17,202 nucleotides of DNA from an uncultured Clostridia bacterium (GTDB lineage: Bacteria; Bacillota; Clostridia; Oscillospirales; Acutalibacteraceae): positions 1 through 17,202 of the forward strand of contig CAMNDS010000006.1 of the NCBI GenBank assembly GCA_946535695.1, in the 5' to 3' direction. The stretch's first letter is position 1. Every line of letters begins with the position of its first letter. The translations under genes were made by a program, and so were the position numbers. Of the stretch, positions 1-6,664 are shown in pieces. Below the pieces are notes generated by a model. It was not told the DNA's origin and searched no databases. It saw only the letters and a list, made by a program, of their open reading frames with translations.

Positions 1-486
1 AATTTTTTCATGATGTTTTTTAGTATGTCAATATTTTGGGCAATTTCAACGGCTATGATTAATTCTATTTTGGCAAGTGATATTCCTTATATTGCAGAAT
101 TTTTATTAAAACCGCTAAAGTTTTTTAAAGTCAATATTTCGGAAATTTCTATAATAATTACACTTGCTATGCGGTTTATTCCTGTTGTTTTGGAGGAAAT
201 AAACAAAGTAGTGACTGCTCAGGAATCTCGCGGTGCAAGCATTAGAAAAGGTTCTATATTTAAAAGGATAAAATTTATTTTCCCAATTTTTGTGCCAGTA
301 TTTGCTTCGTGTTTTAGAAAAGCGATAAATGTTGCTACTGCCATGGAATGTAGATGTTATGGCGCACCGTTTGAAAGAACTAAACTAAAAAAAAATGAAA
401 TAACAAAAATTGATGTAATGGCAATATTTATAGTTGTTTTTGTCATTTTTGGAGTGATTTTTTGCAATACAATCAAAATTTTTTAG
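1..486 (+). CDS. ecfT: ECF transporter transmembrane protein EcfT (C-terminal part, cut by window start)
   Basis: This is the energy-coupling-factor transmembrane subunit, which links the two ECF ATPases to vitamin- or metal-specific S-components in the cytoplasmic membrane. The frame is open to the window edge (N-F-F precedes the first visible Met at position 10), so the N-terminus lies outside. Two coupling motifs typical of the family are visible: AQESRGA, then AMECRCYGA, the second a variant of the usual A-x-E-x-R-x-Y/G form. Hydrophobic helices flank both, with a final one just before the stop. The 3' end overlaps truA by 25 bases. The order ecfA-ecfA'-ecfT-truA is standard in Firmicutes, so the two ATPase genes probably lie just upstream. 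The family call is secure; the substrate cannot be inferred. Confidence 0.9.
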   Translation, partial: NFFMMFFSMSIFWAISTAMINSILASDIPYIAEFLLKPLKFFKVNISEISIIITLAMRFIPVVLEEINKVVTAQESRGASIRKGSIFKRIKFIFPIFVPVFASCFRKAINVATAMECRCYGAPFERTKLKKNEITKIDVMAIFIVVFVIFGVIFCNTIKIF

Positions 487-1232
487 TTATCTTAAGATTT
501 TTAGGTACAAATTATCACGGTTGGCAAATTCAAAAAAATGCTTTGAGTATCCAGGAAGTTTTTCAAAACGCTCTTTTTAAAGTAATAAAACATAAAACTG
601 ATTTAAAATCTTGCTCAAGAACAGATTCCGGCGTGCATGCCAATAAATTCTGTGTGAATTTTAAAACTAATATTTTACTTAAACCTAAAAATTTGATTCT
701 CGCCATAAATCGATTTTTACCAAATGATGTAAGAGTGATTGATTGCATAAAAGTTCCGGAGGATTTTCATGCAAGATATTCGTGCACAAAAAAAGAATAT
801 ATTTATAAAATTTATAATAATAAAATTCTAGACCCGTTTATGTACGGTCGGAGTTTTCATTTTTGGTATCCTATAAATTTAGATTTAATTAACAATATTT
901 GCAAAATTTTTCTGGGTTATCATGATTTTAGTGCATTTTGTTCTTTAGATAATCGCAGAAAACATAATATGTGTAGAAATATTAATTATTTCGCTGCCGA
1001 AATAAATAAAAATAACAAAAATATTATAGAATTTAAAATTCAAGCAGATGGGTTTTTATATAACATGGTAAGAATTATAATCGGTACGCTTTTGAAAGCG
1101 AATTATAAAAACATGAATTGTTTTGACGTAAAAAATATTTTAAAATCTAAAAACCGAGCTCTTGCAGGCGACACTCTACCTGCCTGCGGGCTTTATCTTA
1201 ATCGGATTTTTTACGGAGAATTAATTATATGA
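462..1232 (+). CDS. truA: tRNA pseudouridine(38-40) synthase TruA
   Basis: TruA converts uridines 38-40 of the tRNA anticodon stem to pseudouridine in the cytoplasm. At 256 residues it has the normal family length. The catalytic aspartate is D55 in the motif SRTDSGVHA (usually GRTDAGVHA). The N-terminal stretch with GTNYHGWQIQ and the C-terminal FLYNMVRIIIGTL and LPACGLYL blocks are also typical. The start is TTG at 462, preceded by GGAG at 451-454. This start lies inside ecfT in another frame, so translational coupling is likely. The stop overlaps the ATG of the next gene as ATGA, which makes ecfT-truA-DUF5711 one transcription unit. Confidence 0.95.
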   Translation: MQYNQNFLVILRFLGTNYHGWQIQKNALSIQEVFQNALFKVIKHKTDLKSCSRTDSGVHANKFCVNFKTNILLKPKNLILAINRFLPNDVRVIDCIKVPEDFHARYSCTKKEYIYKIYNNKILDPFMYGRSFHFWYPINLDLINNICKIFLGYHDFSAFCSLDNRRKHNMCRNINYFAAEINKNNKNIIEFKIQADGFLYNMVRIIIGTLLKANYKNMNCFDVKNILKSKNRALAGDTLPACGLYLNRIFYGELII

Positions 1233-2368
1233 AAATAAATAAAATTTTAATTATTTGTAGTTTAATAATTATTATTTTAAGTTTTTTATCAGTTTTTGTA
1301 TTTTTAAACTCAAAAGTTGTAAAAACAAATAATTTTAATAATTTTTTCGAAGATACAATTAACCGTATAACTAAACATAAAAATTCAATAATTGAATCTG
1401 ATGAAGTTACCCCAAATAATTTTATAAATTTTGGAAGCGATATTGCAGTAATTAGTAAATCAAAATTCATGATTTTATCGCCGATTTTGCAAAAATTACT
1501 AGAAATAAATCATAATTTTAGTTTTCCGGTTGTAAAAAATTCAGATTTTAAAGCACTAATTTTCGATGCTGACGGCAAAGATTACATAATTACAAATAAG
1601 TCAACAATTTTAAATAAAAATAGTATTGAAAATAAAATTATAACAGGAAAAATTTCTGATGGAGAAAATTTGGTCTTGATTACAGAAGCTGATAAATATT
1701 GCTGCGAAATGAGAGTTTTATCCATAAATAATAGAGATATTTACAGATACTGCTTTGCTCAAATGTACGTCAAAGATGTAGCGATTAATGATTCGGGCGA
1801 CAAAGTAGCGATTTGCGGGTTAAAATCTGAGGAAGGAAAAACAAAATCAGTTATTCAAGTTTTTGATTTTAAACACGAAAAACCGATTTTTTCAAAAGAT
1901 TTTGAAAATAATATTTTTTCGTTTATTGAATTTTTTGATGATAATAATTTTGCAGCAATCGGAGATAATTTAGCAATAAATGTACGAAATTTAGGTAAAA
2001 ATATTCAAGAATTTGATTATAACGGAAAAACTTTATGTTTGCATAGTTTTAACAAAAAATCAGGTATAGCACTTAGTTTTTCTCCCACTAATGATGAGCG
2101 AAATCAATATATTATAATTTTAAATAAAAATAATAATAAGACTACAAAGATCGAAACAGACAAAAGATTAAAATCCATAGAATTATATAATAATTTCTTT
2201 AATAATAAAATCCTGGCAACTTCAGAATCTCAAATTTTTGTTTTAAAACCAAATAGGAAAATCTTGCGCAAGAAAAAAATTCCTGTAAGCTCAAAAAAAG
2301 CTCTTTTAGCTTCAAGATTAAAAGCATATGTACTTGGTAATGGTGAAATTTCAACAATAAAAATTTAA
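1229..2368 (+). CDS. DUF5711-like membrane-anchored beta-propeller protein
   Basis: The protein has 379 residues. A single transmembrane segment lies near residues 5-27 with a short basic N-terminus, followed by a large extracytoplasmic domain. The domain is rich in short repeated beta-strand units (patterns such as IAVISKSKFMIL, DVAINDSGDKVAICG and NKILATSESQIFVLKP), as in WD/PQQ-like propellers. The overall pattern fits DUF5711 of Clostridia, whose function is not established. Its ATG overlaps the truA stop by four bases, so it is translated from the ecfT-truA mRNA. The 3' end is also present as a decayed copy at about 3494-3600. The family assignment is from memory of the pattern, not from a search. 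Confidence 0.7.
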   Translation: MKINKILIICSLIIIILSFLSVFVFLNSKVVKTNNFNNFFEDTINRITKHKNSIIESDEVTPNNFINFGSDIAVISKSKFMILSPILQKLLEINHNFSFPVVKNSDFKALIFDADGKDYIITNKSTILNKNSIENKIITGKISDGENLVLITEADKYCCEMRVLSINNRDIYRYCFAQMYVKDVAINDSGDKVAICGLKSEEGKTKSVIQVFDFKHEKPIFSKDFENNIFSFIEFFDDNNFAAIGDNLAINVRNLGKNIQEFDYNGKTLCLHSFNKKSGIALSFSPTNDERNQYIIILNKNNNKTTKIETDKRLKSIELYNNFFNNKILATSESQIFVLKPNRKILRKKKIPVSSKKALLASRLKAYVLGNGEISTIKI

Positions 2369-2415
2369 GTTTATTGGATTCGAAGTCTTGACAAAATGAA
2401 ATTAATAATTACAAT
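2272..2415 (+). repeat. Direct repeat R1: end of the DUF5711 gene plus following promoter region
   Basis: This segment recurs at about 3494-3620. The best-conserved core is the run encoding K-A-L-L-A-S-R-L-K-A-Y, with about 30 identical bases starting at GCTCTTTTAGCTTC. The match continues past the stop codon, where CGAAGTCTTGACA here corresponds to CGAAGTCATTGATA in the other copy. Confidence 0.8.
2388..2415 (+). promoter_or_regulatory. Sigma-A-type promoter of gene A
   Basis: The site reads TTGACA (2388-2393), 16 bases, then TACAAT (2410-2415). It lies in the gap after the DUF5711 gene and about 55 bases before the gene A start codon, so A has its own promoter. The ribosome-binding site GGGAGG follows at about 2458-2463. 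Confidence 0.7.
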
Positions 2416-2470
2416 AGTAAGAAGCATGTGAAAGCATGAGATAAAATAATTTTTTTTGGGAGGAAATTTC

Positions 2471-2632
2471 ATGAGTAGATCAAATAAAAACAAAAAGAAA
2501 GTCGCAATTGCGTTAATGAGTACATTATTTTGTGCTGGAAACGGCAACAGAAATAATATTTCGGCAATGAATACGATTGAAAATAAAGCTCAAAGTCCGC
2601 AAACCATTGTGGCAGTAGGTGGGCAGCTTTAA
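2471..2632 (+). CDS. Leader open frame of gene A (53 residues)
   Basis: A strong ribosome-binding site (GGGAGG, 7 bases upstream) precedes this ATG. The frame encodes a basic, signal-like N-terminus, then N-S-A-M-N-rich sequence, and ends QTIVAVGGQL. It could be made as a free small exported peptide, but the matching leader in gene B (ending QTLAAVRGDKR) and the open continuation frame argue that it is the 5' part of a longer gene. Confidence 0.55.
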   Translation: MSRSNKNKKKVAIALMSTLFCAGNGNRNNISAMNTIENKAQSPQTIVAVGGQL

Positions 2633-2754
2633 ATAATAAAAATACGAAAATTTCAAATACGGTAAAGGTTTTACTAGCTTTTTTTGGAAGTGCAGCTGTT
2701 ATTATCCCTACGGCTATAGTAATTTCAAAGTGTTTTGGTAAAAATAGCGGCGAA

Positions 2755-2952
2755 GATAAAGACAAAAAAATTAACGAACAGAAAATTGATAAAAAAAATA
2801 TTAAAAACGATTTGGAAGATACAAGCAAAAAAGATATTTTAGAAAATAAAAATAAAAAAGTAACTATCAAGGAAGGTAAAGACAAAAAAATTAACGAGCA
2901 TGAAATTAATAAAAAAAATATTAAAAACGATTTGGGAAATGCAAGCGAAAAA
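2755..2952 (+). repeat. Internal tandem repeat of gene A, period 120 bases
   Basis: The block KDKKINEQKIDKKNIKNDL (from 2755) recurs as KDKKINEHEINKKNIKNDL (from 2875). The starts are exactly 120 bases, or 40 codons, apart, and most bases are identical. The repeat lies in the charged linker between the membrane segment and the folded domain and preserves the frame, as expected for a spacer of variable length. Confidence 0.85.
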
Positions 2953-3492
2953 GTAGCTGTCGATGTTGAAAAAAGCAAATTAAATAATAAAGAAACTAAA
3001 AAGAAAAATAATCTGCAGAGAATAAACCAATGCTGGGAAAATTGGCAATGTAAAAGTAATGATATAGATAACAGGCTGAAAGTTTTTTTTGTCACTAAGG
3101 AAGAAAAAATTAGTGAAGTTATGTCAAAAATAGGTCAAAAAGTTGCGGATTATCAAAACAGCGGATTACTTGATAAAATCGAAGATATATATGACCAAGA
3201 TAAAAACACATGTTATTATGGGAAATCACTTAGTAACGGCAAAAATTTATATTCTGATAAATTACAAAAATTAGCTGATATTTTTTCTGGTGCATCTGAG
3301 CCGAGTGAAATTGAATGTGATTTTTACTTAGACGGCGAAAAGAAATATTGGACGCTAGATTTTAAACACCAAGATGGTGAAAAATATAAATTAGAATTGA
3401 AACGTAAAGAAAACGATAAAATAACTCTAAAGTATACTATAGACAAAATAGCAATTACGATAAAATTCCCATTTAATTGGTTATATGAATAG
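2812..3492 (+). CDS. Body open frame of gene A (C-terminal domain)
   Basis: If the frameshift is real and uncorrected, the longest conceptual product starts at TTG 2812 and has 226 residues, without signal or membrane segment. No ribosome-binding site precedes this TTG, so independent translation is unlikely. The visible domain (about the last 150 residues) mixes helices with beta-strands and contains W, C and aromatic residues typical of a folded extracytoplasmic domain (CWENWQC, YYGKSLSNG, FYLDGEKKYWTLDF). Confidence 0.45.
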   Translation: MEDTSKKDILENKNKKVTIKEGKDKKINEHEINKKNIKNDLGNASEKVAVDVEKSKLNNKETKKKNNLQRINQCWENWQCKSNDIDNRLKVFFVTKEEKISEVMSKIGQKVADYQNSGLLDKIEDIYDQDKNTCYYGKSLSNGKNLYSDKLQKLADIFSGASEPSEIECDFYLDGEKKYWTLDFKHQDGEKYKLELKRKENDKITLKYTIDKIAITIKFPFNWLYE

Positions 3493-3493
3493 A

Positions 3494-3620
3494 AAAATTT
3501 CCTGTAAATCCAAAAAAGGCTCTTTTAGCTTCAAGATTAAAAGCATATATCTCAGTAGTGGTGAAATCTAAATTAAAAAAATACGAAGTCATTGATAAAA
3601 ATTAATAAAAATAAAGTATT
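3494..3620 (+). repeat. Direct repeat R2: decayed copy of the DUF5711 gene end and promoter region
   Basis: Starting at the stop of gene A, the sequence again encodes F-P-V-N-P-K-K-A-L-L-A-S-R-L-K-A-Y-I, matching I-P-V-S-S-K-K-A-L-L-A-S-R-L-K-A-Y-V at the end of the DUF5711 protein. The copy then degenerates. The CGAAGTC...TTGATA...AATTAATAA part matches the sequence around the gene A promoter. There is no start codon or long frame, so this is a gene remnant. Confidence 0.8.
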
Positions 3621-3624
3621 ATTA

Positions 3625-5277
3625 TCAAGAAAAATTTAAACTTATTAAAATTTCGCCTGGCATTTGACCGCCAAATACAAAATTTAAATCTATCGAAGAA
3701 TTAATTTTAACTTCAGACGGTAAACTCTCTGCAATATAAGCTAATTCTGAAGGGTAATAAACATCAATTGATTCGCAATTATTGTTAGCAAATTTTGCAA
3801 GCACCTGTTTGACGGACTCAAAATGATTTTTTGATACTAAAATTAATTTACCATCTAAGAGTGCTATGCTATCGCATTTTTTAATTTTAAATCCGCCAAA
3901 TTCTGCATCACGCGCAGCATGGGTAATTACAGCAGTTTTAACTTTAGACATTGCTTCGTTCATTTCTTTAAAATTATCTTCTTCGGAGTAACTTTCGCAA
4001 AATGCAATCGCAGCAGCTATACCTTGGGGAATAAATCTTGACGGAATTATCACGAGTTTTCGGTTTTTCACAAGTTTTTTAGCTTGCTCTGCAGCCATTA
4101 AAATATTTTTATTGTTCGGAAAAATAAAAACAGTCTTTGCAGGAACTCTTTTTGCTGCATTAGCAATTTGCTCAGCGCTGGGATTTAAAGTTTGACCGCC
4201 TTCGAGTACCTCATCACAGCCTAAGCTTTTAAAAAGCTCGATAATGCCCTTGCCAGTAGCAATTGCAAGCATACCTAAAGCTTTTTCGGGTTTGATTTCC
4301 TCTTGAGTATCATTTTCGTTATTATCACTCAATTTATTAATAATTTGCTTATTTTGCTCTTCGAGATTATCGATTTTGACGTTTATTAATTTTCCGTACG
4401 TGAGCGCGCAACTTAAAACTTTATCAGGATTATTACTATGTACATGAGTTTTTATGACTTCATCATCGTGCATGACAATTACGCAATCGCCGATTTTTTG
4501 CAGATTCTTTCTTAAAACTTCAGGATTAAAATTACAGTTTACGAATTTTGAAACTATAAATTCAGTACAATAAGTAAATCTTATGTCGTCGTCGAATTTT
4601 CGTGTTTCTTGTTTGAACTTATTATCATCGGCAAAAGATAAAGAATTAATATCGCGCGAAACTATTACACCATCACGAAAGTAAGAAAGCATGCCTTCAA
4701 AAATCAAACAAAGCCCCTTACCTCCGGCGTCAACCATTCCTGCCTTTTTTAAAACCGGCAATAAATTTGGTGTATCAGCCAAAGCTTCGCGAGCACCTTT
4801 ACATATTTCTTCCATAACAGTTACAAAATTATTCCCTTTTTCAACAGCACCGCGACCTTTTTCGGCAGCAACTCGCGCAACCGTCAGCATAGTACCTTCA
4901 GTAGGCTTAGAAACAGCTTTGTAAGCGTTATCAACACCTATTTCGAGCGAAGTTACAAGATCATTTGCAACAATCTCAGAGCGATTTTTAAGATGCTTTG
5001 CAAACCCTTTGAGTAAAAGCGATAAAATAACACCGGAATTCCCTCTTGAAGATCTTAAAGCAGCATAAGAAACTGCGTCGGCAATCTCCGAGACCGATGC
5101 AGTCTTTCTGAGTTTTTCAATATTCTCTACGACCCCCATTATAGTCAAACACATATTGGTACCGGTATCGCCATCCGGTACGGGAAAAATATTTAATTCG
5201 TTAATATGATTTTGATGTTTAAATATATTATTTGCGCCTGAAACTATAGAATCTCTAAAATCTTTTGCATTAATCAT
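3625..5277 (-). CDS. fakA: FakA/YloV-family kinase (DhaL domain; fatty acid kinase ATP-binding subunit)
   Basis: FakA binds ATP and, with a FakB (DegV-family) fatty-acid carrier, phosphorylates exogenous fatty acids for phospholipid synthesis in the cytoplasm. At 550 residues it has the usual length. The N-terminal DhaL domain carries the nucleotide/metal motif FPVPDGDTGTNM (residues 31-42, with D35 and D37), then SSRGNSGVILSLLLKG, TEGTMLTVAR and DAGGKGLCLIFEGM. After a middle domain comes a C-terminal Dak1-like half (GKGIIELFKSLGCDEV, TVFIFPNNKNI, VIPSRFIPQGIAAAIAF). The start ATG has GAGG five bases upstream. It is the last gene of a three-gene operon, nine bases after the small Nif11-like gene. 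FakA often follows an Asp23 gene, but not here. No FakB is visible in the window. Confidence 0.9.
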   Translation of the reverse strand: MINAKDFRDSIVSGANNIFKHQNHINELNIFPVPDGDTGTNMCLTIMGVVENIEKLRKTASVSEIADAVSYAALRSSRGNSGVILSLLLKGFAKHLKNRSEIVANDLVTSLEIGVDNAYKAVSKPTEGTMLTVARVAAEKGRGAVEKGNNFVTVMEEICKGAREALADTPNLLPVLKKAGMVDAGGKGLCLIFEGMLSYFRDGVIVSRDINSLSFADDNKFKQETRKFDDDIRFTYCTEFIVSKFVNCNFNPEVLRKNLQKIGDCVIVMHDDEVIKTHVHSNNPDKVLSCALTYGKLINVKIDNLEEQNKQIINKLSDNNENDTQEEIKPEKALGMLAIATGKGIIELFKSLGCDEVLEGGQTLNPSAEQIANAAKRVPAKTVFIFPNNKNILMAAEQAKKLVKNRKLVIIPSRFIPQGIAAAIAFCESYSEEDNFKEMNEAMSKVKTAVITHAARDAEFGGFKIKKCDSIALLDGKLILVSKNHFESVKQVLAKFANNNCESIDVYYPSELAYIAESLPSEVKINSSIDLNFVFGGQMPGEILISLNFS

Positions 5278-5286
5278 TTTTGCCTC

Positions 5287-5604
5287 TTAATTTTTAAATG
5301 TCGTATTCCCATCTGTATCCATATTTAAATTTAAACAACTAAAAAGGCCTTTACCAATTTCAATTTTACCTCCCGACATACCTAAATCATCATCCTGCAG
5401 AGACGAATTTTCATCATTATTACCAAAATAATTAAATACTAACAACAATTTTCTAAGTTCACCATCAGAAAATCTTATATCATTGCTTTCAAGATAATTT
5501 TTAAGTTCTTCTATTTTTTTAAACGACAAGAGTTTTTTCAAAACATTCTTATTTTTTTGAATAAGCTTAGTTAATTTTTCTTCATTTTCGCTATTTTCTC
5601 TCAT
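5287..5604 (-). CDS. Small Nif11-like protein with double-glycine motif (putative RiPP precursor)
   Basis: The protein has 105 residues. Residues 10-60 form a charged helical region in the style of a Nif11 leader (KLIQKNKNVLKKLLS..IEELKNYLES, then IRFSDGELRKLLLVF). The motif LQDDDLGMSGG follows (residues 69-79) and closely resembles the L-S-D-E-E-L-x-x-V-x-GG cleavage site of Nif11/bacteriocin-type leaders. The 26 residues after GG would be the core: K80-N105, with one Cys (C90) and several Ser/Thr/Asn. The ATG has AGAGGAA upstream, and the gene sits 4 bases after the ferredoxin stop. No maturation enzyme, protease or ABC exporter is visible nearby, so the RiPP role is inference. It might instead be an ordinary conserved small protein. 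Confidence 0.55.
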   Translation of the reverse strand: MRENSENEEKLTKLIQKNKNVLKKLLSFKKIEELKNYLESNDIRFSDGELRKLLLVFNYFGNNDENSSLQDDDLGMSGGKIEIGKGLFSCLNLNMDTDGNTTFKN

Positions 5605-5608
5605 AATT

Positions 5609-5797
5609 CTATTCCTCTACTTTTATAGCATTAACGGGACAAGATTCGACACACTGCTTAATTTCTGGTTCTAAATTGCCAAACTTATCTGTTTTAGTTT
5701 CCGACTTTCCGGAATTATCCATTTTAAAAGCTTCCGGGCATAAACTGACGCATAAACCGCATCCGATACAGCTCTCACTTTCAACATAAACTTTCAA
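5609..5797 (-). CDS. Single-cluster [4Fe-4S] ferredoxin
   Basis: This small cytoplasmic electron carrier has about 62 residues. The pattern CIGCGLCVSLCPEAF followed by QCVESCPVNAI matches the monocluster ferredoxins of Thermotoga/Bacillus type. The three Cys of CxxCxxC and the Cys of the final CP would bind the cluster. The two other Cys (in SLCP and QCVE) sit where that type has a disulfide. A GTG at 5804-5806 also begins the frame, but GGAG abuts it. TTG at 5795-5797 lies 8 bases from GGAG and gives the normal N-terminus KVYVESESC, so I prefer TTG. It is the first gene of the operon with the Nif11-like gene and fakA. Its redox partner is unknown. Confidence 0.88.
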   Translation of the reverse strand: MKVYVESESCIGCGLCVSLCPEAFKMDNSGKSETKTDKFGNLEPEIKQCVESCPVNAIKVEE

Positions 5798-5837
5798 AAC
5801 TATCACTCCAATTACAAAATTTAAAAACTAGTGACTA

Positions 5838-5866
5838 ATGATATCATATCAAATAATTTTTTGCAA
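5838..5866 (-). promoter_or_regulatory. Promoter of the ferredoxin-small protein-fakA operon
   Basis: On the minus strand the site reads TTGCAA (5866-5861), 17 bases, then TATCAT (5843-5838), about 40 bases before the ferredoxin start. There is no other candidate this close upstream of the operon. Confidence 0.55.
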
Positions 5867-5893
5867 GAAAAAGTCAAAAACGGGCATTAATAA

Positions 5894-5974
5894 AGAAAGA
5901 TAGATACTTCCTCCGACGACGCCAGAGAGCACTTCCAATTTAATTTTTAAGTTCCAAAAGAAATCCATTTATAC
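5894..5974 (-). repeat. Small dispersed hairpin repeat, copy 1 (minus orientation)
   Basis: The reverse complement aligns over about 75 bases with the element at 11635-11726: a CTTTT-type end, AAAAATTAAATT, a hairpin core (here degenerate, CTCTGGCGTCGTCGGAG) and GTATCTATC. The hairpin core occupies 5911-5927. Several substitutions disrupt the stem, so this looks like an old copy. The remaining gene-free sequence between here and the pth stop (5975-6112) shows nothing I can name: no promoter I trust, no GC-rich terminator and no small gene. Confidence 0.7.
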
Positions 5975-6112
5975 ATGGAAATAATGTTCTATTATTTTAT
6001 CACTTCTATTCATTGTGACAATACCTTTTGGTTTAGCAATAGCTTTTTAACATTTCCTCGACAGCCCAAAGAGAATACTTTTTTCAATTATAAATAATAA
6101 AAGATAACTTTT

Positions 6113-6664
6113 TTAATTAAACAAGTTCATGGCTTCCGATGCTTTATTTTTTATTATTAACTTTAAAGATTCAATTGAATTTTTAAGAGCTTCTTCAAGA
6201 TTTTTCATTTCTTCTGCACAAAATTTTGATAAAACCCAATCATCCAGATCCAAATTGTCGGGTTTATTCCCCACGCCGATTTTTATTCTTTTAATTTTTT
6301 CGGTTTTTAAATTCTCAATTATATTTCGCATACCATTGTGTCCGCCGCACGAGCCTTTTAAGCGTACTCTTATTTTTCCCAACGGCAAAGAAATATCATC
6401 AAAAATTATCAAAATATTTTCCACAGTTATTTTATAAAAATTCATAAACTCTAAAACTGCAATCCCACTTGAATTCATATATGTCATAGGTTTTAAAAAA
6501 TAAATTTTTTTATTTTCAAGAATTTTTTCATAGAAAATATTAATACCAAATTTTTGAGAAGTTTCTAAATGCATTCTTTCTAGACACATAAAACCTGCAT
6601 TATGACGTGTTTGTTTGTATTGCTCACCCGGATTTCCCAATCCTACAACAAGGAACTTTTCCAC
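6113..6664 (-). CDS. pth: Peptidyl-tRNA hydrolase
   Basis: Pth hydrolyses peptidyl-tRNA released from stalled ribosomes, recycling tRNA in the cytoplasm. The family signature is complete: VGLGNPG with N11, the catalytic His H21 in TRHNAGF, N64 in TYMNSSG, D89 in IFDDISLP and N110 in GGHNGMRNI. The length of 183 residues is normal. The start is GTG, sharing one base with the TAG stop of the PHP gene (TAGTG), with GGGG about 8 bases upstream. The overlap implies translational coupling within a PHP-pth operon. There is no GC-rich terminator after it. Confidence 0.95.
   Translation of the reverse strand: MEKFLVVGLGNPGEQYKQTRHNAGFMCLERMHLETSQKFGINIFYEKILENKKIYFLKPMTYMNSSGIAVLEFMNFYKITVENILIIFDDISLPLGKIRVRLKGSCGGHNGMRNIIENLKTEKIKRIKIGVGNKPDNLDLDDWVLSKFCAEEMKNLEEALKNSIESLKLIIKNKASEAMNLFN

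Larger units (their letters stand above)
2471..3492 (+). pseudogene. Gene A: frameshifted surface/membrane-anchored protein, paralogue of gene B
   Basis: Read as one gene, this encodes about 340 residues: a basic signal-like N-terminus (MSRSNKNKKKVAIALM...), a short linker ending QTIVAVGG, a transmembrane segment (VKVLLAFFGSAAVIIPTAIV), a lysine/asparagine-rich linker with an internal repeat, and a folded C-terminal domain. The frame breaks after AVGG. The leader frame stops at 2630-2632, and the rest lies in another frame that is open from before 2626 to 3492. That frame has no ATG, GTG or TTG before 2812, so the membrane segment can be translated only across the break. One added base near 2618-2623 would rejoin the frames. 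The C-terminal domain resembles that of gene B (LADIFSGASEPSEIEC here, LAKYFDGTSKIKEEY there). The function is unknown. It may be a true pseudogene, a phase-variable or recoded gene, or a sequencing error. Confidence 0.65.

Noticed and set aside
2624..2640. CTT TAA at the end of the gene A leader as an RF2-like +1 programmed frameshift site
   Set aside because: A +1 shift there reads AAA then TAA at once. The open continuation frame needs a -1 (or +2) shift, so this mechanism does not fit.
2469..3095. A 208-codon open frame on the minus strand across gene A
   Set aside because: It is a low-complexity Leu/Phe/Ser-rich shadow of the Lys/Asn-rich linker of gene A. No ribosome-binding site or recognisable domain was seen, and gene A has promoter, ribosome-binding site and a paralogue.
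4691..4924. Plus-strand open frame inside fakA
   Set aside because: It is antisense to the well-conserved DhaL coding region and has no independent support.
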